From the NCBI RefSeq assembly GCF_039537405.1, contig NZ_BAABAL010000005.1, positions 930,001 to 994,000 on the forward strand: DNA of 64,000 nucleotides. The letters run 5' to 3'. This DNA comes from Allokutzneria multivorans (lineage in GTDB: Bacteria > Actinomycetota > Actinomycetes > Mycobacteriales > Pseudonocardiaceae). Of this stretch, positions 51,864 through 60,540 are shown one piece after another (position 1 is the first letter of the stretch; the number at the start of each line of letters is the position of its first letter). Below the pieces are notes generated by a model. It did no database searches and had not been told where the DNA came from. It was given only the letters and a program-made list of their open reading frames with translations. The translations under genes were made by a program, and so were the position numbers.

Positions 51864-54080
51864 GTGGGCGAGTACGTCAAACCCTCGGACCTGACCGAGG
51901 CCGAACGCGAGGTGTGCAGGGCGTTCGGGACGGGGGACCGGCTCGCGCTCCCGCTTCCCGGCAGGACCGATCGCCAGGTCAGGGCCGCCGTGCTGGTCGC
52001 GCTGCTCACCGACCTCTACCGGGTCAAGATCACCGGTATCCCCGCGCTGCGGCTGTCCGGTGCCAGGGTCACCGGCACGCTGAACCTGGAGTCGGTCAAG
52101 GTCTCCTACCTCGTCGAGCTGGCCGGTTGCGTGTTCACCAACAAGGTCGACGTCCGAATGGCGCAGCTGGCCGGACTGCGACTGCCGGGATCGCGGATGC
52201 CCGGGCTCAACGGCAAGAACCTGCGCGTGGACAGCGATCTCGTGCTGGAGGCCGGGTTCACCTGCGACGGCTGCCTCGACCTCACCGACGGCGCTGTGCA
52301 GGGCACGGTCCGGCTCGCGGGCGCGGTGCTGCGCAGCCCGCAGGGGCACGCGCTGCTCGGCGCCCGGCTCAACATCTCCGGTTCGTTGCAGGCCACGGCG
52401 ATGCGCGCGAGCGGCGAGGTCCGCCTGCGCGGGGCCAACGTCGGCGGCAGCATCCACCTCGGCGGCGCCTACCTGGCCAACCCGGAGGGCGACGCGCTGG
52501 AGGCCTCCGGCGTCGTCGTCGCGGGCAACCTGTTCTGCGACCGCGACGGCGGGCAGTTCACCACCGAGGGCCGCGTGGTGTTCGCGGGCGCTCGGATCGG
52601 CGGCGACGCGGTGTTCTCCGGAGCGCGACTGCGCACCCCGCAGGCGCTGGACCACCAGGTGTTGGTGATGCCGCGCGGGATGGCTGACACGACCGCTTCC
52701 CTGGTCGCCGACCGCATCCACGTCGACGGCAACGTGGAGATGGACAACGGCTTCACCGCATCCGGCTCCGTGCGCGTGCCGAACGCGACGATCGGCGGCT
52801 ACCTCCGGCTCTCCGGCTCGTGCCTCGGTGAGGAGGAGTCGGTCGTCGGTCTCGACGAGCAGGGCATCAAGCCGGTGCAGCGCGTCCCGGTCGCGTTCAT
52901 CGCAGACGGCATCGAGGTCGGCGGAGACCTGGAGGCGCGCGGCGTCGGCGGTGAGGACGACGCGGCGGCGGGCGAGCGCAACGGCCCGATGTGCGCCTAC
53001 GGCCAGGTGCGGCTCGTCGACGCGAAGGTGCGCGGCAGCGCCAGCCTCTCCGGTGTGCACCTGCACGGGCCCGGCATCGACTCCCTGTTCGCCGACCGGC
53101 TGGACATCGGCGGGACCCTGTTCCTCCGGCACATCCGCGCGACGGGCTCGATCCGGCTGCAGAACGCCAGCATCGGCTCGACCCTGGACTGCACGGGCGC
53201 GCACCTGACCAAACCGCGCCTGCGCCCGGACGGCTCGCTCAAGCCGTCGCTGGACGCGCGCGTGGCCATGGTCGGCAAGGACCTCCTGTGCACGCACGGC
53301 TTCCTGGCCAGCGGTGGCGTCCGCGTGCGCCTGGTCGAGGTGCACAAGATGGCCAGCTTCACCGGCTCCGTTCTGGGCAGCGAGGAAGCGCGGATCGCGC
53401 TCAACGCCTACGGGCTGTCCGCGCAGCAGCTGGTGGTGCGCTTCGCCGAGCCGCCCGCCGGGCGCGTCATCCTGACCAGGGCCACGGCGGTCTCGGTGAC
53501 CGACGGCGAGTTCCTGTGGGCCTCAACGGGCGGCGTCGACCTGGAGGACTTCCGGTTCGAGGCGATCACCGCGACGCCGGAGGTCAGCGTCCGCACCAGG
53601 GTCAAGTGGCTGCGGCGGGTCATCCCCGACTTCGCGCCCGGACCCTACGACCTGTTCGCCACCTTCTACCGGCGCTCCGGCCACGAGGAGCGCGCGGTGC
53701 GGGTGCTGCTGGAGAAGCAGCGCAGGCGGCACTGGGAGCTGGGCCTGGCGGGCAAGCTCTGGGGCGCGATCCAGGAGTGCACGGTCGGCTACGGCTACCG
53801 GCCCTGGCTGGCGATGATCTGGATCGCGCTGTTCTGGCTGGCTGGCGGCCTGTGGTTCGACGACCACCGGATGTCCCGGCTGGACGACGGGCAGAACCCG
53901 GAGTGGAACCCGTGGCTGGTCTCGGCCGATCTGCTGCTGCCGATCATCAACCTCGGCCAGGACAACATGTGGGCCTACACCGGCACCTCGCAGTGGGTCT
54001 CCGGCGGTCTGGTGGCCCTCGGCTGGGTGCTCGCGACCACGGTCGCGGCCGGTGCGACGCGGGTGCTGAAGAGGAACTGA
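51864..54080 (+). CDS. Beta-solenoid membrane protein, 738 residues
   Basis: Residues about 60-590 are irregular repeats of a beta-strand unit (LRLSGARVTGTLNLES, LRGANVGGSIHLGGAYL, VRGSASLSGVHLHGPGID). They resemble pentapeptide/bactofilin-like solenoids, often called 'membrane-associated oxidoreductase' in Streptomyces without evidence of a redox site. Three hydrophobic segments near the C-terminus (about 650-670, 695-715, 712-735) anchor it. No signal peptide, so the solenoid is probably cytoplasmic. A cytoskeletal or scaffold role is possible. GTG start with GGAGGAGCAC upstream. Confidence 0.75.
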   Translation: MGEYVKPSDLTEAEREVCRAFGTGDRLALPLPGRTDRQVRAAVLVALLTDLYRVKITGIPALRLSGARVTGTLNLESVKVSYLVELAGCVFTNKVDVRMAQLAGLRLPGSRMPGLNGKNLRVDSDLVLEAGFTCDGCLDLTDGAVQGTVRLAGAVLRSPQGHALLGARLNISGSLQATAMRASGEVRLRGANVGGSIHLGGAYLANPEGDALEASGVVVAGNLFCDRDGGQFTTEGRVVFAGARIGGDAVFSGARLRTPQALDHQVLVMPRGMADTTASLVADRIHVDGNVEMDNGFTASGSVRVPNATIGGYLRLSGSCLGEEESVVGLDEQGIKPVQRVPVAFIADGIEVGGDLEARGVGGEDDAAAGERNGPMCAYGQVRLVDAKVRGSASLSGVHLHGPGIDSLFADRLDIGGTLFLRHIRATGSIRLQNASIGSTLDCTGAHLTKPRLRPDGSLKPSLDARVAMVGKDLLCTHGFLASGGVRVRLVEVHKMASFTGSVLGSEEARIALNAYGLSAQQLVVRFAEPPAGRVILTRATAVSVTDGEFLWASTGGVDLEDFRFEAITATPEVSVRTRVKWLRRVIPDFAPGPYDLFATFYRRSGHEERAVRVLLEKQRRRHWELGLAGKLWGAIQECTVGYGYRPWLAMIWIALFWLAGGLWFDDHRMSRLDDGQNPEWNPWLVSADLLLPIINLGQDNMWAYTGTSQWVSGGLVALGWVLATTVAAGATRVLKRN

Positions 54081-54086
54081 GCGAAG

Positions 54087-54136
54087 GCCTCGAAATGTGT
54101 CTAGAGAGATTAGTCTAGATAACCTTTGTTCGAGGC
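54087..54136. promoter_or_regulatory. Nested inverted repeat after the solenoid gene
   Basis: GCCTCGAA (54087-54094) pairs with TTCGAGGC (54129-54136). Inside, TCTAGA (54100-54105) can pair with TCTAGA (54114-54119) around GAGATTAG. It starts seven bases after the solenoid stop and could be a terminator or RNA structure. The gap 54081-54348 is less GC-rich than average and also holds the promoter of the next gene, which I could not define. Confidence 0.45.
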
Positions 54137-54348
54137 TTCGAAATACCTCCGTTGGCCAATGTTGATCACCTGCGAATTCCAAATCGGGTTGCTCGGGGTT
54201 GTTGGAAATGCTGGTGATCTGGACCACACTCGTCCATTAACCCGATGGTGGCATAAAGCGCGGCGCTACTCGCTTTCGGCGTTGTGCGCCTGACAGAGTT
54301 CAGCTCGTCGACAACGACACCAAGATCTGAACTCAGCGGAGGCAGAAC

Positions 54349-55146
54349 GTGACCAGCAACCAGAGCGCGAACACGGGGGGTGGCCGAGTGCGTCGGCTGC
54401 TGACCCGTGCGCTCCTGGTCGCCGGTACCGCCGCCACCGGCTGGCTGGTCGCCTCCGGCACCGCCGCCGCCGCTGAAGCTCCGCTGCTGTCCGCGCCCCT
54501 TGACGGTGTCGTCGACTCGATCGAGGCCACCGCCAAGCCCGTCGCGGACACCGCAGGCTCCGCCGTGACCGCCGTTGTCCAGCAGGTCGTCTCCGCGCCC
54601 AGCAAGGCTCGCAGCCTCGCCGCGCAGGAGGACTCGGACCCGCTGCACGGCGCCGTCGAGGGGCTTGCCGGGCTGCTCAAGCCCAAGCAGAACAACCTGA
54701 TCGACGTTCCCTCCGCCGTTCTGGAGAAGGTGCTGACCGGCGCGGGCTCGCCCCGCTCCGCCTCCGCCGCCCAGGACGCCGGGACGGCCCAGGCCGACCC
54801 GGTCGCCCCGCCCAAGACCGGCGGGCCCGCGAAGAACGACGCCGGTCACAGCCCGGTGACCCTGCCCGCCGCCGTGGTCAACCACGGTCCCGCGGCCGGT
54901 GACACCGAGCGCCCCCAGCCGAGCAAGGACGACTCGCCGCGGTACCCGCTGCCGTCCTCGCCCGTGCAGATTCCCGGTGGTTCCTGCTCGTGCCCGCACG
55001 ACGGACCCGGCACCGGTGGTTTCAACGTGGGTGGCTACCTCTCCGCCGCTCACAACCTCGTCGTGCGTGGACAGGCGCTGAGCGCCGCTGCTCTCCACCG
55101 CATGGCCGCCGCGACTGCCAAGCAGCCCGGCACCACTCCTGACTGA
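54349..55146 (+). CDS. Secreted Ala/Pro-rich protein of unknown function
   Basis: 265 residues. The N-terminus (VRRLLTRALLVAGTAATGWLV, cleavage near AAA-AE) is a signal peptide with a twin-Arg but no full Tat motif. The mature chain is low-complexity: amphipathic helices (VVDSIEATAKPVAD), then Pro/Lys-rich linkers, a CSCPHDGPGTGG segment with two cysteines, and a C-terminal helix. No family recognised. GGAGG precedes the GTG at 54349. It lies 225 bases before the large repeat protein in the same direction; both look like surface components. Confidence 0.75.
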   Translation: MTSNQSANTGGGRVRRLLTRALLVAGTAATGWLVASGTAAAAEAPLLSAPLDGVVDSIEATAKPVADTAGSAVTAVVQQVVSAPSKARSLAAQEDSDPLHGAVEGLAGLLKPKQNNLIDVPSAVLEKVLTGAGSPRSASAAQDAGTAQADPVAPPKTGGPAKNDAGHSPVTLPAAVVNHGPAAGDTERPQPSKDDSPRYPLPSSPVQIPGGSCSCPHDGPGTGGFNVGGYLSAAHNLVVRGQALSAAALHRMAAATAKQPGTTPD

Positions 55147-55371
55147 ATTCCCCGCGCGGCCAGCGACAGGTTGAACGCCTGCGCCGCCGGGTCAGTCTTC
55201 TGACGCCTCGTGTGAGCGCTCGTCTTCTCCTTCGCCAGTGGCCGCGCCAACAGCCCGGTGGGCATCCGCCCATCACCCCCAAGACATGGGTGGCTGTTTG
55301 CCCCGACGCGACAGCGTCCAGCCACCCGCCTAAAACCCCCGAACTCAGGGGACAACCAGAAGGAGATCCAC

Positions 55372-58300
55372 ATGCATTCCTGGGCGAAGCGTGGCATGAA
55401 GGCTGCGCTCCTCACCGGTGGGATGTTCATCCTCGGTGCCGGTATCGCGCAGGCCGGTGAGGCGCAGGTCAACCCTGACGCTCCCACCACCCCGCTCGGC
55501 GGCAAGATCTCGATCCCGGTCAACATCGACAACAACGCGGCGGGCCTGCCGCTCGTTGGTCAGATGGACCTGCCCAGCTTCAAGCGGGACATCACCGTCG
55601 ACGTGTCGTCGCTGGTGGGCGGCCTGCCCGGCGGCAGCGCCGACGCGGGTGCCGAGGCCAAGAAGGCCGACAAGAAGGCCTACGGCCCGAACAAGAAGGC
55701 CTCCAAGGAGTCCGGCACCGTTCAGGACCCGTTCCGCTCGAACAAGGTCGACGCCGACCTGATCGTGCCGGTGGACCTGTCGGGCAACGCGATCGCGGCC
55801 GGCGGCAACGTCGAGGTCGAGAACGAGTCGTCCTACAGCTACAACAACCCCGAGGTGATGGTCACCGACGGGACCCACCAGGGCCTCGCGGGCAACGTCG
55901 TCGACGTTGACGGCGTCGTGCCGGTGCAGCTGACCGGTAACGCGATCGCCGCGGTCGGCTCGGCCACCACCTGGAACACCTCCAGCACCGACGTGCAGTC
56001 GGGCAGCTCCGTCGTCACCAGCGGCGAAGAGGGCTCGCTGGCGGGCAACGTCATCAAGCCGGCCATCGCGCTGCCGATCCAGGGCTCGGGCAACGCCATC
56101 GGCGGTCTCGCCGGTGTCGCCGAGGCCAACAACCAGTCCGACATCTCGGCCGACGTGAGCGGCGACGCCGCCAGCACCGGCGAGGACGGCACGGTCTCCG
56201 GCAACATCGCGCACGCCCCCATCGGGCTGCCGGTCGAGCTGAACAACAACGCGCTCGGCGCGCTGGTCGGCACCTCCGACACCAACGGCACCACCTCCGC
56301 GACCGCCGTTGCCAACGGTGACCGCGACACCAACGGTCTCGACTCGCTGCTCGGCGGCAACGTCGTCCAGGCGCCCATCTCGGCCGACGCCGTCGCGTCC
56401 GGCAACTCGGGCGGCGCGCTCGGCGCGAACACCGACTCCGACAGCGCGACCGAGTCCTTCTCCGAGGCCGCGGGCACCACCCACACCAACGGCTCCGAGA
56501 GCCTGGGCTCCGGCTCCGTCGTGGACGTGCCGCTGGCCCCGTCCGCGCAGGTCCTGGGCAACGCCGCTGGCTGGGTCGTCAACGCCGACTCCTACCACGA
56601 GCAGGCCACGACCACCGGTGCCGGTGGCAACAGCTACACCCTGGGCGACGACTCGCTGGCCTCCGGCCTGCTGCCCAGCGTCCCGGTCGCGCTGCCCGCC
56701 ACGGTGGCAGGCAACTCCGGTGGCTGGATCGCCAACACCGACGCGCAGACCACGAACGACAGCACCCACGGCGCCGGTGGCTTCGTCGGCACCCGCGGCA
56801 ACGACTCGCTGGTCTCCGGCGACGCCGCTCAGGGCTCGGTCGCGCTGCCGGTCGACGTCGACGGCAACGCCCTCGGCTGGATCGTCAACTCCGACGCCGT
56901 CAGCACCGACACCACCACCACGCACTCCGGTGGCGAGGTCTCCGCTGACGACGACGACGCTCTGGGCAGCGGCAACGCCGTGTCCGTGCCGGTCGCGGGC
57001 CCGGTCGGCCTGTTCGGCAACTCGGGTGGCTGGATCACGCACACCGAGGCCGTCGCGGAGAACACCGACGTGGTCACCGCTGGTGACGACGTCAAGGCCA
57101 ACGGCGTCGACGGTGGCATCGCGGGCAACGCGGTGCACGCCCCGGTCGCCCTGCCCGTCCAGGGCTTCGGCAACTCCCTCGGCTGGATCGTCGTCGGCGA
57201 GGCCGACGGCACCAACAACACCTCCTCCACCGCCGGTGGCGACGTCGACACCGACGGCACCGACGGCGTCATCACCGGCAACGGTGTTGTGCCGCGCGTG
57301 TCCGGCCCGGTGCAGCTGTTCGGCACGGGTCTCGGCCTGACCAACAACGTCGAGGGCACCGCGGACAACGTCACCGAGGTGACCACCGCGGGCAACAACA
57401 CCACCGTTGGTGACAACGGCGGCATCGCCGGCGACATCGTCGACGTCCCGGTCGCGCTGCCGGTCCAGGCCTTCGGCGACGGCATCGGCGCCGGTGGCAT
57501 CTACGACGGCACCGCCACCAACACCACCTCCTCGGTCGCCGGTGGCGACAACGTGACCAGCGGCGTGCACGGCACCGCCAACGGCACCGTTGCCTCCGTG
57601 CCGCTCGCGGGCGCCGGCCAGGTGTTCGGCGACGGCGTCGGCTTCATCGCCAACACCTCGGGTGTCGCGGACAACGTGACCTCCTCGGCGGCCGGTGGCT
57701 CCACCGCCACCAACGGCGTGACCAGCTTCCTCGGTGGCGACATCATCACCGCGCCGCTCGCCCCGGTCGTGCAGGCCGACGGCGTTGCCGGCTCGGTCGG
57801 CGGCACCTCCGACGCGCTCGCCGTTGGCGACGCGGCGGCCGTCGCCGGTGGCGACTACGTCACCGCTGGTGACAACGGCTCGGTCTCGGGCGTCATCGCC
57901 CAGGTCCCGGTCGCTGTTGCGGGCGAGGTCGTCGGTGACGCGGTCTCCGGCCTGGCCGTGACCGACGGCACCGGCAGCAACGCGGTGACCACCGTCGCCG
58001 GTGGCTCCGCCGCCACCAGCGGCGAGGAGGGCGGCAGCCTCTCGGGCGTCAACGCCCTGCTCCCCGTCGCGGGCGAGGCTGCGATCTTCGACCTGCCGAT
58101 CGAGGTCCTCGGCGAGGCCGTTGCCGACGGCGAGCGCGCCACCGCGGTCTCCGCCGGTGACCAGGCCGCTGCCTTCTCGCTGCCGGTGACCGACAAGGCG
58201 CTGGGTGGGGGCCTGCTCAAGGCCGCCGAGCTGCCCAGCATCTCGTCGCTGCCGAAGCTGCCCACCACCGGTGGTGCCGCTCGCTCCGCCACGCCGCAGC

Positions 58301-58500
58301 TGCCCAACCTGGGTGGCCTGACCGGTGGCCTGACCAAGGTCCTGCCCACCGGCCAGATCGGCCAGCTGCCCAAGCTCCCCGCCGCGCAGATGCCGGTCGC
58401 GGGTGCCCAGGGCCGCGCGTTCGACGCTCCGGCGCTGAACACCATCGACACCTCCATGGTGTCGGGCCTGGTCGGTGGCCTGGGTGGCCTGAAGGGCTGA
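55372..58500 (+). CDS. Large secreted chaplin-like repeat protein (1042 residues)
   Basis: Signal peptide (cleavage near AQA-GE, about residue 22), a Lys-rich linker (about 85-120), then about fifteen repeats to about residue 930, and a Pro/Gly-rich tail. A typical unit reads GNAVHAPVALPVQGFGNSLG, then a Thr/Asn/Asp-rich segment and AGGDVxTDGTDG. The core resembles the chaplin domain (GNVVQVPVHVPVNVCGNTV), but without its cysteines. Units 6-9 are each exactly 51 residues (153 bp). Chaplins form amyloid coats on Streptomyces aerial hyphae; a similar surface role is inferred. The tail contains LPTTG but no membrane segment. AAGGAG precedes the ATG. Confidence 0.85.
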   Translation: MHSWAKRGMKAALLTGGMFILGAGIAQAGEAQVNPDAPTTPLGGKISIPVNIDNNAAGLPLVGQMDLPSFKRDITVDVSSLVGGLPGGSADAGAEAKKADKKAYGPNKKASKESGTVQDPFRSNKVDADLIVPVDLSGNAIAAGGNVEVENESSYSYNNPEVMVTDGTHQGLAGNVVDVDGVVPVQLTGNAIAAVGSATTWNTSSTDVQSGSSVVTSGEEGSLAGNVIKPAIALPIQGSGNAIGGLAGVAEANNQSDISADVSGDAASTGEDGTVSGNIAHAPIGLPVELNNNALGALVGTSDTNGTTSATAVANGDRDTNGLDSLLGGNVVQAPISADAVASGNSGGALGANTDSDSATESFSEAAGTTHTNGSESLGSGSVVDVPLAPSAQVLGNAAGWVVNADSYHEQATTTGAGGNSYTLGDDSLASGLLPSVPVALPATVAGNSGGWIANTDAQTTNDSTHGAGGFVGTRGNDSLVSGDAAQGSVALPVDVDGNALGWIVNSDAVSTDTTTTHSGGEVSADDDDALGSGNAVSVPVAGPVGLFGNSGGWITHTEAVAENTDVVTAGDDVKANGVDGGIAGNAVHAPVALPVQGFGNSLGWIVVGEADGTNNTSSTAGGDVDTDGTDGVITGNGVVPRVSGPVQLFGTGLGLTNNVEGTADNVTEVTTAGNNTTVGDNGGIAGDIVDVPVALPVQAFGDGIGAGGIYDGTATNTTSSVAGGDNVTSGVHGTANGTVASVPLAGAGQVFGDGVGFIANTSGVADNVTSSAAGGSTATNGVTSFLGGDIITAPLAPVVQADGVAGSVGGTSDALAVGDAAAVAGGDYVTAGDNGSVSGVIAQVPVAVAGEVVGDAVSGLAVTDGTGSNAVTTVAGGSAATSGEEGGSLSGVNALLPVAGEAAIFDLPIEVLGEAVADGERATAVSAGDQAAAFSLPVTDKALGGGLLKAAELPSISSLPKLPTTGGAARSATPQLPNLGGLTGGLTKVLPTGQIGQLPKLPAAQMPVAGAQGRAFDAPALNTIDTSMVSGLVGGLGGLKG
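55750..58155 (+). repeat. About fifteen 153-bp coding repeats
   Basis: The DNA of the chaplin-like array repeats with a 153-bp period, diverged in sequence but fixed in length in the centre. Recurring nucleotide blocks include GGCAACGC and GTCGCGCTGCC. Third positions remain G/C-rich as in ordinary genes of the window. Tandem duplication followed by drift explains it. Confidence 0.8.
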
Positions 58501-58571
58501 CCCACCTCCCAGGGGTTCCCTGAACATGTGGGTGCATCGGGGAACCACTGAGCACTGCCGATTCTGAAAGG

Positions 58572-58615
58572 CGAAGCCGGGAAGCGAAATCGCTTCCCGG
58601 CTTCGTCGTGTTCTT
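58572..58615. terminator. Strong terminator after the chaplin-like gene
   Basis: A 15-bp perfect stem CGAAGCCGGGAAGCG / CGCTTCCCGGCTTCG (58572-58586, 58591-58605), loop AAAT, then TCGTGTTCTTT. It lies between converging genes. Confidence 0.9.
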
Positions 58616-58662
58616 TATTCGCGGTGTTTTCCCAGGGCGTGACCCGAGAGTGGAGAAAAGCG

Positions 58663-59520
58663 TCAGCGGTGGAGGCGTTTTTCGACGCAGTCGAGGACCG
58701 AGAGAAGCGGTGCCTTGCCGTCGCTGGTCACCCAGGAAACGCGCAGCTCCGGTCGCAGCGCGCGGCCCTTGCCCATTCGGACCGGGCGTTCCGCCAGCTC
58801 GCGGACGCGGTCGGCGATGGCCTCGCCGTCGCCGTTGGGGTGCTCGGCGACCACCGCGAACTCGTCCCCGCCGTAGCGGGCGACCGTGTGGTCCGCGCGC
58901 AGCCCCGCCCTGAGCCTGCCGCCGAGCGCGGCCAGCAGCTCGTCGCCCTTGTCGAAGCCGTACTCCGCGTTGACCTTGGCGAGGTGGCGCACGTCCAGCA
59001 GCACCAGCGTCGTCAGGGTGCCGAGGGTGCGCGCCCTGGTCAGGGCCTGCTGGAGGCGGTCGACCAGCAGCGCGCGGCCGGGCAGACCGGTCAGCGAGTC
59101 CAGCAGTCCCCTGCTGTGCGGCATGTCGTCGTGCACCGGGTTGAGCTGGATCAGCACGCAGCCCCGGCCGCGGTGCCGCACCGGCGTGAACTCCACCCAG
59201 AGCCGGGTGTGCGCCAGCCCCGCGTGCTCGACCAGCACCGCGAGCGACATCTGAGCTCCGGTCCGCAGCACCTGCGCGCTCAGCTCGCTGGGCTTGGGCA
59301 GCGGTGCGCCGGAGTCGTCGAAGGTCTTCCAGCCGTCGGGGCGCCGACCGGAGAGCAGCTCCGTCCTGCTCAGCCCGAGCAGCGATCCGGCGAGGCGGTT
59401 CGCGGCGATCACGTCGCCGTGCTCGTCCTGCAGCACCAGCCCCACGGGCAGTTCGGAGACCAGTTCGTCCCACACCGCGTGAGTGGTCGGTGCCGCCGTG
59501 GAGTCCATCCGCACGGTCAT
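58663..59520 (-). CDS. PAS-GGDEF protein
   Basis: 285 residues, soluble. A PAS-like domain (about 15-125: ELPVGLVLQDEHGDVIAANRLAG) precedes a GGDEF domain (about 135-285: LDSLTGLPGRALLVDRL, RYGGDEF). The metal segment reads LLDVRHLAKVNAEYG, with the Phe of the usual DxDxFK changed, and the domain is somewhat short. It may be a weak or non-catalytic cyclase. The inhibitory RxxD site is absent (RADH). Confidence 0.85.
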   Translation of the reverse strand: MTVRMDSTAAPTTHAVWDELVSELPVGLVLQDEHGDVIAANRLAGSLLGLSRTELLSGRRPDGWKTFDDSGAPLPKPSELSAQVLRTGAQMSLAVLVEHAGLAHTRLWVEFTPVRHRGRGCVLIQLNPVHDDMPHSRGLLDSLTGLPGRALLVDRLQQALTRARTLGTLTTLVLLDVRHLAKVNAEYGFDKGDELLAALGGRLRAGLRADHTVARYGGDEFAVVAEHPNGDGEAIADRVRELAERPVRMGKGRALRPELRVSWVTSDGKAPLLSVLDCVEKRLHR

Positions 59521-59734
59521 GGCTGCGCACCTTCCGCCGATCGAAGGCTGTGGCTAAGCCCCTCTGTCGTAAATCGGCTCGGGCAAGCGCCCAAGCGACC
59601 ACCCGAATGGGGGATATCTGTCGAGTGGTCGGCTCCCGTGCCTGGTCTGGACGGCGCAGGCACGGCAATGAACAAAGAAATAGGATGGTTTCTGATTCTC
59701 AACGCTCGTCGGGGTGCTGAGGTAGACAGGGGGC

Positions 59735-60307
59735 ATGACACCGGAGGACCTCCGCGCCGCCGTGGCCGCGTGCGTGACCGGGCTGAGCGCCGTCGCCGAC
59801 CAGGACTGGTCCCGCCCGGCCGCCGGGCTGGAGTGGACGTGCTCGCACACCGCCGAGCACCTGGCCGACGACCTGCTTTACTACGCCACCTCGCTGGCCG
59901 CGCGGGCGACCGAGCAGCTCAAGGTCTGGGGCAAGATCGAGGAGGGCGCGACGAACGCCCAGGTCATCGAGGTGATCAGGGCGACAGGCGAGCTGTTCGC
60001 GACCGTTGCCGACGCCGCTCCGCCCAGTGCGCGGGCCTTCCACCCGGCAGGGCTCACCGATCCCGCCGGGTACCTGGCGACCGGCGTCGGCGAGGCGCTG
60101 CTGCACAGCCACGACATCTGCGCGACCTTCGGCGTCCAGCTGGACCCGCCCGCCGACGTGTGCCGCGCGATGCTGGCCCGCCTCATGCCGCACGTGACCC
60201 AGGGCGGCGACCCCTGGCGAGTGCTCCTCTGGGCGACCGGACGGGGCGATCTACCTGGGCAGACGCGTGTGACGGAGTGGCGCTGGCGAATTCCGGCCGG
60301 GGACTGA
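59735..60307 (+). CDS. DinB/maleylpyruvate isomerase-like mycothiol-dependent enzyme
   Basis: 190 residues of the four-helix DinB fold. WTCSHTAEHLADDLLYYA and GEALLHSHDIC carry the three conserved His that bind metal in this family (MDMPI_N). In actinobacteria such enzymes use mycothiol as cofactor. The substrate is unknown. The upstream gap 59521-59734 contains a hairpin (CCGTGCCT 59636-59643 with AGGCACGG 59658-59665) of unclear role. Confidence 0.75.
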   Translation: MTPEDLRAAVAACVTGLSAVADQDWSRPAAGLEWTCSHTAEHLADDLLYYATSLAARATEQLKVWGKIEEGATNAQVIEVIRATGELFATVADAAPPSARAFHPAGLTDPAGYLATGVGEALLHSHDICATFGVQLDPPADVCRAMLARLMPHVTQGGDPWRVLLWATGRGDLPGQTRVTEWRWRIPAGD

Positions 60308-60340
60308 TACGGGTTGGTATCACGCGGTATCATTCCCGCA
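60305..60340 (+). promoter_or_regulatory. Promoter and operator of the RHH/Doc module
   Basis: TGATAC (60305-60310) and GTATCA (60317-60322) form an inverted repeat, and GTATCA recurs at 60327-60332. The last overlaps a -10 element TATCAT (60328-60333), seven bases before the ATG at 60340. This points to a leaderless antitoxin message and autoregulation by the RHH protein. Confidence 0.6.
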
Positions 60341-60537
60341 TGGCGATGACTCTGCGGCTCACCGACGAAGAGACCGAGGCGCTGCGCCTGGCCGCCGAGC
60401 GGGAACGCCGGTCGATGCAGGACATCGCGCGCCGGGCGATCCGCGAGTACGTCAACCGCCGCAACGCGACCAGGGACGCGGCGCTGGCGCGCATCGTGAC
60501 CGAGGACTCCGAGCTGCTCAAGCGCCTGGCGCAGTGA
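60340..60537 (+). CDS. Ribbon-helix-helix antitoxin
   Basis: 65 residues: MAMTLRLTDEETEALRLAAE is the RHH strand and first helix, RRSMQDIARRAIREYVNRR the second, followed by a tail that would bind the toxin. The family (CopG/MetJ-like) binds DNA as a dimer. It lies three bases before the Doc-type toxin gene. The operator repeats upstream fit autoregulation. Confidence 0.85.
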   Translation: MAMTLRLTDEETEALRLAAERERRSMQDIARRAIREYVNRRNATRDAALARIVTEDSELLKRLAQ

Positions 60538-60540
60538 TCA

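Noticed and set aside
54100..54119. TCTAGA copies as DasR (dre) sites
   Set aside because: They lack the flanking TGG/CCA of the dre consensus found at ptsI.
55285..55329. Riboswitch (ydaO/c-di-AMP type) before the chaplin-like gene
   Set aside because: A GGGTGGCTG/CAGCCACCC stem exists, but the conserved ydaO bases were not found.
55750..58155. 153-bp repeats as a CRISPR or minisatellite array
   Set aside because: Repeats are long, without spacers, stay in one reading frame and encode a coherent protein.
58261..58280. LPTTG sortase motif in the chaplin-like protein
   Set aside because: It lies about 75 residues before the C-terminus with no hydrophobic segment or basic tail after it, so a sortase signal is not supported.
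55345..58548. Open frame of over 1000 codons antisense to the chaplin-like gene
   Set aside because: Gly/Ala/Arg/Val-rich shadow of a repetitive gene; no start signal or homology.
59669..60537. Longer version of the RHH antitoxin starting near 59669
   Set aside because: The extra part lies in another frame of the DinB-like gene; the -10 and operator at 60305-60340 fix the short form.
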